A program made the position numbers and the translations under genes. DNA of 64,000 nt from Lineus longissimus (Eukaryota > Nemertea > Pilidiophora > Heteronemertea > Lineidae). The notes below the pieces were generated by a model. It saw only the letters and a program-made list of their open reading frames with translations, did not search any database and was not told the origin of the DNA. Shown one piece after another: positions 21,601-32,100 of this stretch. The stretch is taken from the NCBI RefSeq assembly GCF_910592395.1, contig NC_088312.1:7812001-7876000 (forward strand), written 5' to 3'. Positions within the stretch are counted from its first letter, which is position 1; every line of letters begins with the position of its first letter.

Positions 21601-24600
21601 ACAGTGAGGCAGATTGCCGAACTCTAAAATGATACCGATCACCAAAGTTACATTCATTCCCTTGTGTTTAGGATGGAACTGTGACCTGCCGCTCCATGGC
21701 ATGTGAAAGGACATGTTCCCACCCAATCTACCGAGACAACGAATGTTGTCCAGAGTGCAGTGATTGCCAGTACGATGACCGCCAAGTCCAGAATGGCCTT
21801 GAGTTCCGAGCCAAAGATAGCAACCCGTGCAGAATTTGTTCCTGTCAGGTAAGCAACAGGCATAACCTTCAAGATCCAACTGAAATGTAACAATTTGAAA
21901 TAATTACAACCTTGCCCTGACTTACAGATGCTTTGGACTAAAGAATGAAAGTTTTGTGTCTGAGCTCATGCAGTGTTCAGAAAAGTTTCAATTCTTCCAA
22001 TAATATCTGCAATTCATAAACATCTTTTTCAGGACGGCAACATACGCTGCGCGAATATCCAGTGTGACATGACATGTACCCATGCTATCCCAAATGCCGA
22101 CGTCTGCTGCCAGCAATGTGACAACTGTCTCTTTGACAACCAACTCTACCGAAATGGCGTCCAATTCAATCCTAAAGATGATTGGTGTACGAAATGTCAA
22201 TGTGAGGTAATATTGAACAAACTATAATATTCACTTCAGCACACAAGTTGAACCCATCATGAAATCCGATCCTTCTTTGGAAAACCACGTTCCAAGATGG
22301 TTGCCTTTTCGGCCATATTAGATGACTAGATTGAGCCAGAAACAATCATATTCCCTCCCAAGCCTGATAAGCTATCATTAGACTGATGATGAGGTCATCT
22401 ATTATCACAAGTCCAGGAGGCAGCTTTGACAAGATATTTGACAAAAGTGTTTGTTACATTTAATTCACATCAATCATTTAAAATTTGTTTCTTTTTTAGA
22501 ATGGTTCTGTGTTGTGTGAGACAATCGACTGCCAGCCAGTCACCTGCTCTGATCCTGTATATCGAGATGGTGAATGCTGTGCTGAGTGTCCCATCGACTG
22601 CTACGTCAAAGATCAGAAATATAGAGACAATGCACAGTGGATTTCACCCGACGAGCCATGCATTTTATGTAAATGTGAGGTAAGGAGCGATTTCTGGGCT
22701 TCTCTCTCAGTCTGATCAGCCTCATTCATTGCTCTTAATCTTTAACCTGATCCAAAGCACCTGTAATGGGGCCTGTACCATTCAAATTGTACAAAATTTT
22801 TTCTCTAGCGTGGCGTAGTGAAGTGTGCCCCAAGGAGATGCCCGCCTACTGACTGCAGTGGAGATGAGCGCCTGATCAAGTTCCCTGGTTCATGCTGTGA
22901 GATCTGTGTCAGTTCCAAGAACCTGTCCTGCCTTCATAGAGGCACAGAATATGGGGTAAGTTTTGTAAAAGTTCAAACCTGACTGAGCACGACCATATAA
23001 GTCAATTCCTGAAATATTCCAAGAGTTGTCCTTGCCAGCCACAAATATCAATGAAAGATGTATCTACTATAGACATTGGTGTTTCATTCATTCATTCATC
23101 AATGGCCTGTGAGATATGGCACTCTATTTGAGCACTGCTTTTTGGTTGAAGTTGTGCGGATTTATTTTCCATTTTCTATTTTTAGGCAGGAGACACTTGG
23201 CAGGTAGACTCCTGTACAACTTGCGAGTGCAAAAATGGCAAGGTACAGTGTGTCTCGAAAGAATGTCCCATCCTCAAGTGCGGTCATGACAAGTCACTCA
23301 CTGTAGCACCTGGGCAGTGTTGTCCAGAGTGTGTTGCAAGTAAGTTGAGGAAACCTTTCTTTGGAAGCGGAGAAACAACTGGGAAAAGTCCAGAACCCAG
23401 AGATTAGCCCTGTATATAGACCACACAAGTTTTAAAACTAAAACTCTGCCACATACAACAAGATTTAGAATTTTTCATAGTGAACACATGTACACCCCCA
23501 ACGGCAAAATCACTGCAATGGCAACATGTCTGTCAGATACTTCTGATAAAGCTGGAGGAGCAGTTTGTATGCATTTCCAATACTGGTACTTTTGGTTCCA
23601 GAGCCTGGAACATGTACATCATATGGCGATCCCCATTACCAGACATATGACGGACACACCATCACTTTCCAAGGCTTGTGCAAGTATGTCATGACCAAGG
23701 ACTGCCAGAATGGAGACTTCACGTGAGTATTGGCAAAGTTCTCCCCATGTCTCTGCACTCTCATGACCATCAGCGAAAGTAGTTTTGTGCTCAAGTTCAA
23801 TGACTGTCCTCAACTGTCTCGGAATGTTAAGGGTTTGCTAGTCCAGGATTGAGAATTTGTCAAAAAGGTTAAGAATTATGTAAACCTATCATCTGCATTA
23901 CCATTCAATTCTCCATCAGTGTCGAGGCCCAGCATCATGACAGAGGAACCACAGGAGTCGCTTGGGTAGAGTACCTCATCGTAAGAGTCGGCGGGAAAGT
24001 GGTGGAGCTTCTGCAGAAAGGCAAGGTCAGGGTCAATGGAGTCGCAGTGGAGTTACCGTACATCGATGACCCAGTTGTCTACTTAGAAGGATTTCAGAAT
24101 ACTGTCTTGCTGAATTCAATTGTTGGATTGCAGGTAGGTCTTTACAACAGTTAATAGATTATAGATATTAAACCCTCGGAGAAATTGTTTTCTGTTGAGG
24201 TATTCATTTCAGTGACAGAATCCTTCATTTCAGTGACTTCCCATGATATCACCAAGTGTTTTTTTGGTAATAGACCACCCGGCCGCACAATAGGCATGAG
24301 ATCTTCGACATATATGGTACACCTAGCTCTACTGCGCTCTTAAACTCAGGGCATATAACGGCAGAATTCTTGACTTTAAAGATGTAGTAGCAGTCATCCT
24401 TCAAATGCCTTTGAATTTCAGATCTACTGGAACGGAGCTGGTTACGTGGAAGTCAGTGTCCCTGGAACTTATAAGAATCGTGTGTGTGGCTTGTGTGGAA
24501 ACTTCAATGGATACAAACAGGACGATATGAAGATGAAATCTGGACAGTTCACACAGTCTCCGTCGATCTTAGGAAACAGTTGGAAGGTATGTGTAATATA

Positions 24601-25773
24601 AACAAGAATACATATTTCTAAAGTCTTTTCAATGGTAAGACCTTGCCCAGATGTCATCTTGGGCTTCAAGAGTCAATTACACTGCGCTCCTTTTAAGTTT
24701 TAACTCAGTTTGTCGAAGAACCGGGCAGTCACATTGTGGGGAGTTGAAACCAACACTCAACCAAGAGCCCAATGCTGTACCATCAAATCACCAGCTGTCT
24801 ATTCTGATCGGACTGTTCACCAGCTAGAGAGAGACTCCTGTAGAACAAATCCACATAGACTGCAACACATAACTTGAATCAAATGTGAAATGACATTTAT
24901 AGTGACGAGTTTGTCGGTCTTTCAGATTACAGCCCCAGGTGACACTTGTGAAGAAGTTGCCGACTTTGATCCTTGTATGAAGGCTGGCTTCAGAGTGAGG
25001 AAGTTTGCCAACACCAAGTGTGCTATTCTAAAGGTAAGACTTGAGTGTGCCTTATATCTAATCAGAACTGACCCTCCTTGAAACCATGAAATTCAAAATA
25101 ATGCGTCATATCATTTTATTTTCCCTTTTTATTCCCAGGACCCACAGTTTGTGAAATGCCATGGAGCTGTTGCTCCCGATTCATACTACGCCTCCTGTGT
25201 TTATGACATGTGTGTCTGCATGGAGAACATGGAGTGTCTCTGCGACATCCTGTCATCATATGCCCTGGAGTGTGCAAAGAAAGGAGTCCATCTGATATGG
25301 AGGTCACCTGATCTATGTGGTAAGGCTAAGCTTCAATTCATGATCGCTAATGTATGATGTGCGATTGCTAATGTATGATGTAGGTGATGATAAGTACAGT
25401 GATGCAAGAAATGTACAAGACAACTGAAATACCTAGCAATGCCAATGCAAAACACAACTGATAGGCAGATACCTGATGATAACTGATACTTCAGCACACA
25501 GTACACTGTGTTTAGATATAATTCCACTGATCTATCTTTTTCCTTTTTACAGCAATGAAATGTCCAGAAAATGCCGGCTTCATTTTTGACGAATGTGGAC
25601 CAGCATGCCCGAGAACTTGTGAGACTCGACATGTACCCCTCGGACATATCACGGACAAGTGTTTTAAGCCTTGCACACCAGGATGTAAATGTCCAGCCAA
25701 TAAAGTATTACATAACGACAAATGTATTGACGATGACGAGTGCCCAGATAACATTGTTTCACCAACTACCTAA
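9624..25773 (+). CDS. Giant secreted Kunitz/tyrosinase-like/VWC/VWD protein (kielin/chordin-like with internal tyrosinase domain), 37 exons
   Basis: N-terminal exons: 9624-9678, 10378-10466, 10896-11189, 11389-11613, 12026-12144, 12343-12554, 12929-13788, 14016-14153, 14335-14574, 14852-15094; the rest are listed under the VWC-array and C-terminal entries. About 2,350 residues. Order: signal peptide ([17 protein letters not shown]), a short charged helical stretch, one VWC (exon 3), EGF (CKNGATC...[12 protein letters not shown]), Kunitz (exons 4-5), a half VWC (exon 6), tyrosinase-like domain (exon 7), pentapeptide repeats (exons 7-9), a Cys-rich module (exon 10), 20 VWC domains, VWD, C8 and TIL. 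VWC arrays ending in VWD-C8-TIL define the extracellular BMP regulators KCP/kielin and BMPER/crossveinless-2, so binding of BMP-type ligands is a reasonable inference. Phases agree from exon 3 to 37; exon 2 ends in phase 0 while exon 3 needs one carried base, so a small exon is probably missing between them. Confidence 0.88.
11389..12144 (+). other. EGF plus Kunitz (BPTI) segment of the giant gene (exons 4-5)
   Basis: Exon 4 encodes a six-cysteine EGF module followed directly by the first half of a Kunitz domain: [23 protein letters not shown] and FTFKG. Exon 5 supplies the second half, [18 protein letters not shown]. All six Kunitz cysteines are present, and the GC.GN.N.F core is intact. The residue after the second cysteine (the P1 position in inhibitors) is Asn, not Lys or Arg, so trypsin-type inhibition is not expected. 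The split of the Kunitz domain by a phase 1 intron is supported by the consensus acceptor at 12025. Confidence 0.85.
12581..12735 (-). repeat. Palindromic interspersed repeat, copy 1 (intronic)
   Basis: A copy, inverted relative to the others, of the family seen at 48460, 49318 and 49671. The element starts and ends with complementary motifs (AGAACCTCTCTATTAAGGAC and GTCCTTAATAGAGAGGTT). It lies in intron 6 of the giant gene and has no coding potential. It is probably a MITE. Confidence 0.7.
12929..13788 (+). other. Tyrosinase-like (type 3 copper) domain exon, copper ligands degraded
   Basis: A single 860-base exon (phase 2 in, phase 1 out) carries a full-length tyrosinase/hemocyanin fold signature. 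The CuA block reads [20 protein letters not shown], where the family has H...F..WHR.(Y/F)L...E. The motif after it reads SISIPYFEV instead of LPYWDW. The CuB block reads [10 protein letters not shown] and [18 protein letters not shown], where the family has H..(V/I)H..(V/I)GG.M and DP.F..HH...D. Thus the WHR histidine is Asn, the first CuB histidine is missing and the paired HH is Ile-Arg. GG.M, DP.F and WQ are kept. The fold looks conserved while oxidase activity is unlikely. The exon end encodes the first pentapeptide repeats. Confidence 0.85.
13711..14400 (+). other. Tandem pentapeptide repeats G-[YF]-[DN]-x-x (exons 7-9)
   Basis: From the end of exon 7 through exon 8 the protein reads as about ten consecutive five-residue units beginning with Gly and an aromatic (or Leu) residue and then Asp or Asn: [20 protein letters not shown], then [15 protein letters not shown], and [10 protein letters not shown]. 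The intron between exons 7 and 8 falls inside a Gly codon without disturbing the period. Three weaker units ([16 protein letters not shown]) restart at the head of exon 9. The regular Asp/Asn spacing could suit cation binding, but this is inference. Confidence 0.8.
16776..16960 (+). pseudogene. Tandemly duplicated 3' half of VWC exon 15 with extra splice donor
   Basis: A 137-base unit is repeated: copy 1 is 16661-16797 (it includes the end of true exon 15 and its donor at 16776), copy 2 is 16798-16934, and a truncated third copy begins at 16935. Copy 2 preserves the VWC reading frame and a second GTAAGT donor, but it has no acceptor of its own. The last domain cysteine is changed to Trp (GACTGG for GACTGT). 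Read-through from exon 15 hits a TGA at once, so copy 2 is probably an intronic pseudo-exon. Confidence 0.85.
21465..21545 (-). mobile_element. tRNA-derived SINE-like fragment
   Basis: The minus strand shows TAGCTCAGTGGTGTAAAG (A-box-like) and GAGTTTAAATCC (B-box-like) at tRNA-like spacing, inside an intron of the giant gene. Too diverged for a functional tRNA gene. Confidence 0.4.
23602..25773 (+). other. C-terminal VWD, C8 and TIL domains (exons 32-37)
   Basis: Exons: 23602-23722, 23920-24133, 24422-24586, 24926-25033, 25139-25319, 25553-25773 (stop TAA 25771-25773). The VWD domain begins [14 protein letters not shown] and contains the CGLCGNFNG motif. The C8 domain follows with its cysteine-rich run ([26 protein letters not shown]). 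The TIL domain reads [20 protein letters not shown] and ends [10 protein letters not shown] shortly before the stop. GDPH is the autocatalytic cleavage site known from mucins, hemojuvelin-family proteins and CV-2, so the mature protein may be cleaved between Asp and Pro, with the halves held by disulfides. This tail is the diagnostic arrangement of KCP and BMPER. Confidence 0.93.
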
Positions 25774-25967
25774 GACGCAGACTGCCTTTCAAAAGAAGAT
25801 CCACAAGTTATGTACAGCTGTTATCAATAGCTGCACAGGACATTTAAGACAAGTTACACAGTTGTTGTAAGAAGCACTGTAACAATCTGAAGATTGACAA
25901 TGTATATCAAGACTTTCCCTATGATAACCATACCCACCACCAAAATAATGTAACAACGCAATATTAG

Positions 25968-25973
25968 TTTATT
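25968..25973 (-). promoter_or_regulatory. Poly(A) signal of MMS22L
   Basis: AATAAA on the minus strand, about 175 bases past the MMS22L stop codon at 26147 and inside the predicted 3' UTR of the convergent giant gene. Confidence 0.5.
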
Positions 25974-26014
25974 TTTAGATATATTTTATACCACATCGTA
26001 ATATTGTATAATTC

Positions 26015-26020
26015 AATAAA
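26015..26020 (+). promoter_or_regulatory. Poly(A) signal of the giant VWC gene
   Basis: AATAAA about 240 bases after the TAA stop at 25773. It lies downstream of the opposing predicted poly(A) signal of MMS22L, so the two 3' UTRs probably overlap. Confidence 0.65.
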
Positions 26021-26146
26021 TGCATTACCATGACCGACTTAATGTACTCAAGCTTTTGATTCCATTCAATTGAAAATACTCTTGAAGCACTATCAGGTCC
26101 ATGTCCCTAGTTCGATTTTTAGCACAGTCAGTGTCACAGACAAATC

Positions 26147-29100
26147 TCACAGAAGCTTCACTTCTTCTAGTCCCTGTTCGCCAAGGTTCCTCAGCAGGTG
26201 TATGTAGGATTGCCTGCAAGGCAAATAGGGAAGCTTAATGTAGGCATGCAGGCGAGATTGGGTGAAGTAAGGATGGTGTGATGACATCCAACTGTTGTAC
26301 TGTACACTTGTATGTACTGTACACTTATATGTACTGTACACTTGGCGTTTTTGTGTACCTGTACTGTGGTAGTATGAGAAAACTGGCAGTGAGTTGCATG
26401 TACTGCTTGTACTTAACATGGTCATGCAATAAAAAATGCCCACATGCACAGAAAATCATGAGTTGTAACGCAGCCATTAATCTTACCTTAATTGGCTGTC
26501 CGCGCCCACTCCCCTCTTTAGTTCACTGGCCTTGACCTCGGCAGTAAGAGCCTTGATGATAGGGATCAGGATGTCGGAACTTGACGACGATAACTGCTCC
26601 ATAACACGGAATATCCTGATTTGAAAGCCTTTGATGTACGTCTTGAAGAAGTTGAGTGCAATCTCTGAATAGGATTGTCTGCAAGTTGAAATCAGCAAAC
26701 ATTGACAATGTACTTTAGGAAACTTACGGCCTCCAAGGCAACAGGCACTGCTGTTAACTTTGAACATTTCTCTTACTACTGGGCCAGTCTGTTTCTGATT
26801 TATTTCTCAGAACTCAGAATCTTAGAAAAGTATTCAGGCCTACCTCAAGTTTTCATCCAAGCCTCTGTTTGCAGCCTCTAAGACAGAGGACAGGATTTTC
26901 CTGGCCTGATGTGCTAATAAATAGTCATCACACAACAGGGAGAAGTCCATGAGAGATGGGAGAAGTACTGTCCCAGTCCTGAAAGTATGAGTGACAACAG
27001 TTACTTCAACAGTTACTTTCTTACAATTGCTGGTACCTCGTTTTGTAATTGGTCATGTAGGTACGAATGTATTTGCCCTGTCAATAATTCAGTTGAATTC
27101 TTATTTGCGTGTACCAGCAACAAAAAGGACAGTCGTACTTACTTAGCAGTCTGTTTTGGTGACAAGTTCCTTTGAACGACTTCCTGGCAGAAGTTGAGAC
27201 CAAGACCAGCATTGCTCGGTGCTTGCGCTCCCTTCAGCGGCATGAAGTTGGAGACGACAATATCCACAACATCCATCTGAAGCTGGCCTGCTTCATCAGT
27301 TGGGGTGCGGGTCAAGCTTGCCTTCAGTGAACTCTGTCATGAAAGTTGAATTGACGAACAAATGAGTTAGCTAAACTGACCAGATTATGCCTCAGACATC
27401 TTGTGTGTTGAAAAGTACATGTAATGTACATATTATCCTTATGAAATTCTTGCAGGCCTTTTTTTCTTTACTTTGTGAATAAAGATCAAAGTGCAAACTT
27501 AGATGGTACATTTATGAAAATGATCCTTTAGATAATAATACTTAACTGCATCTTCCATAGATGCATAACATGAGATTGTATATTTTTGCATCTACATGTA
27601 CTCTTTCACATAAATAACTTCAAGTACAACAACACTGATAGGGCCTGCTGCACTAAACAGCAAGTTTCACATTTATACATTTGTACCTACCACAATAGGA
27701 TGGACAGCTGTAGCCACAGACGAGGAGGAAGATTTCTGAAAAGATGAGCTATCTTCATTTCACTACCACACTATCATCTGAGGCTTATGGCATAAAATAA
27801 TGGCTTCAAACAAATTGAGATCAGACTCACGACTTGACTACCTCTGTTGAACACTTGGCACTTATTAATCACAATAGCTGTTGAGCAGTTGCCCCCAAGA
27901 GGAAACAAGAGCAACTTGTACAGCATTATGTTCACTTGTATAGTCTTTATGTTCACTTGTATAGTCTTATGTTCACTTGTACTTGTATAGCCCATTTGTA
28001 TAGCCCTATGTTCTATACAATATGCTTACCAGATTAAACCTCTGCAGATACTGGCAAACAATATTCTTCATCTGTCTCTGAAGATAAGCGTCTCTCCTGT
28101 AGTCAAGTTTGGATAAGCCTGAGATGAACTGGAAGGAAAAATGACAACAGGTTTGAGAGATCTTGGACAAGGCACTTTGCTCATTGGATAAGGTGTCTCA
28201 GACAAGGACAGGGAGATGAAACAGCAATGACTCTCCCAGGAGTCTAACCCAAGACCTTATGATTAGGAGCTCGGCGACCTAACAACTAGGCCAGTGATCT
28301 TCCTGTCGACAATTCCAAGTACTAACCCAGAAACAGGTCACTGTAAAGGGTACAGGAAAAGCACAGAGATACCAAATGAGTAAAGGATATGTACTTACCA
28401 GGGGTAGATATTCTCTAAGTGCAGGCAACATGACTTGATTGATGGGTTTCTTTAGGTCAAATAGGACTTGGGGCAAAATGAGGCATTCAAATAGTTTAGG
28501 CAGTACACAATCCTGCTTTGACTGGAACAGAAAAATAGATACTAAATGTTTTGCGCCCAGAAAAGGAGCGATTTAGATTACTGCGACCAACACCCATTGC
28601 CGGATCTCCCGCAAATGAGCAATTATGATTGCAGATACCTGTGATGGAGCCATGACGTGACGTGAAATGTGACGTCAACATGACATCGAATTGAGGCCTA
28701 GCGGATGATTGCAGGTCACTACCACAGCAGATATTCACCACAAACTAGTGACTGGTCCCTTGCAGGTAAACTGCGACTTGGATTAACAAAGCACCAAATG
28801 AGCAGACCAAGAATACCAACCTTAACGTAGATCAAACCAGGACACCACTTCACAATATGTCCACATATGTTGAAGATCTTCTTCATGACATCAGCTCTCT
28901 TTTCCCCACGAAGGGACCCAAGGATGACATTCGTCACACCAGTGAAGTATGCAGTCTTCTGCTCACGATATTTCAGCTTGTCCAGCAAACCCTGAAAATA
29001 AAGACATGATAACTTGGTGAGGACAATGAAACCAGTAGCATTGGATTGCCGGGAGCTATCCTTAACAACATCTGCTGAATTGCCTAGAAAAGCAGGTTAA

Positions 29101-32100
29101 GCAGGTTGAATAACTGTGCGAAGCAGGACTGAAAACTGGTATTCTCTTCACATCTGTCACGGAAAGTAGTTTGTATCATTGCAGTTTCGAGCAGACTCCC
29201 AATGACTCAGACTACTGCAGCTGGAGGATTTTTCAACGAACTAAAGGTGCAAGGACAACCTTCTTACCTCAAGTTTTAGGTATCCACTGCCAATATCTTT
29301 GAAAAAGTTGAGCACACATTCAATCGGATTGAGTTCTACGTCTGCAGCAGCTGGGAGGAGATGCTTCATCGAATGATGTTGGAGAATCAATCTAAAGAAA
29401 ACCGCAATATTAACATGAACATTTCTGCATAGGTATTCTCACCGACTGGTACACTTCATAGCCTCTTCAGATTTGAACCATTTTGTATCTGTCTTGGTCC
29501 TATTACGAGGTAGACCAGCAATTTTCCCAAGCTACTTGGCTGCTGAAATATTACGTTCAAGAAGCCCTCATACTTTTCTTACCGTGTTAATGTCCTAAGT
29601 TGTTCGCCCCCATCAGAAGGTACAAGCAGGCAACATCTTAGCCAAGCTTGGACGAGGCATACTTCCAGGTTGGGTACTGTTCTCTTCAACTGGTCCATCA
29701 CTGGCACACTCGCAACCATATGACACAGGTATCGACAACTGATGCTGGAAAATAATGTGAAAAGAAATAGGAACGAGACTAGTGCTGGAATCTTGTCCGA
29801 AGGGTAGTGTATGAAATTCTTTTTCACTAAAAGTGTTTTTCCTTGCTTTTTACATCTTGTGTTAAATTCAATAGGAAATTTGAAGAGGAAATACATCTTA
29901 CCTTGGACACACATTCTCATTTGTAGCGAAGTACATGAATTGAGTCGAAGTTTGCACCTTTCCTGCGGCTGTGTTTCTAAAAACAAAACAATGTCACATG
30001 TTCAGTTGAGGAGTTAGTTTTTGATTAGCAAATTGTTTGGGAAATTTGATATATTATTTAACTTTGTCCACGATAATACCAAAACCCATCTGCTAGTATC
30101 AAGATCAGTACATGTAAATGAAAATGGGCTAAACTAAACTTATAGATTTGCTATGAACCAGCACGGCACCAAATTACTTACACTGAGAGTGAGAGGTTGC
30201 CGAAACTAGCAGCGATATCTGCCAGGTGGTCTGGTGGTGTTCCAGTCGTGGCATGCTGTTTGATGAAGGGATAAACTTCTTGCCAGAGAATCCTGGAAAT
30301 TTCTGCTATGAGAAAAGGGCACTAGAATAAAATAACTTCTGGGAGTCTACGAGCAGTGGGTTAAAAACAGACTGAGAAATATTTTGTGAGAAGAAAGGTA
30401 CATTAGAGTAAAGGCCCTCCAGGACCCTAAGTCACTGTCTTCGGGCGGTTGCACCTCCGTCAGGGGTGACACCAAGCCTGGGTGGAACTGTTCGCAGAGA
30501 CAAGGTACATGCAGATAGCCATAGAGATAGGCTGGTGTTGATATATAGCCCATTATAAGAACCAGCGGGGAAAGCTTCTAGTCTCTTCCACTCACCTTGA
30601 CCTGTATAAGGGTCCATTTGAACACGCGCGTCAGCCGGGTCTTTGGTGAAGAGATCTACTAACGTCTGCAGGCTGACCAGTAGATACCGCAGCTCACTTT
30701 CAGACGACTTCTTTAAGATTTCCGAAAATCCTGGACCTAAAAGTCAACAAAAACATTTCTAAATGACAGTAATTTATGTGATAGCAAGAGAAATCTAATG
30801 AAATTATCATCTGATATGGTTTGATAAAGGCCAGTCTTCACCCGTTGGTCATGGGAAGGTGGTTGGAAGGAATATGGTTACTCACTGATGAGATACTTGG
30901 CAACATGTCCGGGCTGACATGATTCTAACACCTCCTGTATTCCATCAAAGTACGTTGTGAGAAGCGACCAGTATTGAGGGTGCTGGGATGGATCATGAAC
31001 AGTCTCAGTAAAACCCCTGAAATATGCAATGTAAGTGTCTAAAAGAAGTGTCTTTGAATATACATGTAGATAAACGGTAATGAACACCATATGGATTACA
31101 TCCCTCATATTACTGAGATATTTCAAAAAATGATGCCTCAATTGATGCCCTGAGATGACATAGTTCATCCTTCAACTGTCCAACTGGAAATGCAAAAAAA
31201 GCCAAAATGCTACAACTTACTTTGTGATATGCTGGAATAGTTTACCAACGTACTCCAGGAGTGGTGTACACAAGAATCCAAGCTCCTGCCCTGACAGGAT
31301 CATGGTGAGCACTGCGCGGAGAATGCCTGTCTGCCGCTTTGTGTCCAACTTCTCCAGTGACAACATTCGACAGAAGTCAGAAAACTTGCTGGACTGAAAT
31401 GAAAATAAGAAGCATTATTGATCACCTGAAGCCAAATAGACCAAAAATCATCCTGAGGTCAGGCAACCAGGAGTATCATTCCTTGTCAGAGGCATGTTTT
31501 TGCATTCAACTCTTTCAGAATGAATACCATCAAGGAAAAAGACAAATAGGTGGCAGAAACATAGAAGATCTGACTATAACTGTCTCAATGGTAGACAAGG
31601 TTGCTGGACAAGCTGGAGGAAATTCCACATAGTGACCATTCAAACTCACCACATCTTCAAAATCTTTGATGAAAGCCAATGTCAGGAACAGACTTGAGAA
31701 GTTGAGCAACCCCAGTTCTGTCAGTTCATTCAAACGGCGCACATGGAACTTGGAGAAGACTCTAACTTTCAATTGTTTCCATCCAGAAAGGTCTTGGCTG
31801 TTTGCAAGATGCTTGACAAGAACTCTCATGAACAAATCGTAACTTGTTTCCGAATCTTTGCTGTCGAGAAAATACTATAATGTTAGAGAGGGTCATATCC
31901 AAATCATCAAACTAGGCAACAGATCGAAATAAGTTTCATTCAAAATCACTGGATGTCAATTAAGCGTGGTGGCACCGTAGAAGAACTTACATATCATTTT
32001 TGTATACTGTGTACTGTAACATACTTACAATATGAGTGGACTCTTAGTACGGCCTTTAATCTTATCTAACCAAATGCGTGGGCTTTGACTGAAAAAATAA

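Larger units (their letters stand above)
15456..23339 (+). other. Array of 20 von Willebrand factor C domains (exons 11-31)
   Basis: Exons: 15456-15541, 15693-15786, 15908-16081, 16242-16433, 16599-16775, 17097-17360, 17476-17651, 17851-18033, 18251-18427, 18604-18771, 19053-19229, 19485-19661, 19947-20123, 20505-20669, 20858-21028, 21223-21396, 21672-21848, 22033-22206, 22500-22679, 22809-22955, 23186-23339. Each VWC shows the pattern C..(Y/F)....Y..G..F....C..C.C..G.V.C....C...C.HP....G.CCP.C..C. The early domains (exons 13-15) are one per exon in phase 1. From exon 18 to exon 29, twelve exons of 165-183 bases are all phase 0-0 and each encodes the back half of one domain plus the front half of the next, with the intron between the CxC and the (N/D)G(N/S)V motif. 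This indicates expansion by duplication of one symmetric exon. In kielin and CV-2 such domains contact BMPs. Confidence 0.9.

Noticed and set aside
9624-25773. Two separate genes, a tyrosinase-like gene followed by a kielin-like gene
   Set aside because: Exons 7-11 join with matching phases and good splice sites, there is no stop, poly(A) signal or new signal peptide between them, and introns there are of ordinary size. cDNA could still overturn this.
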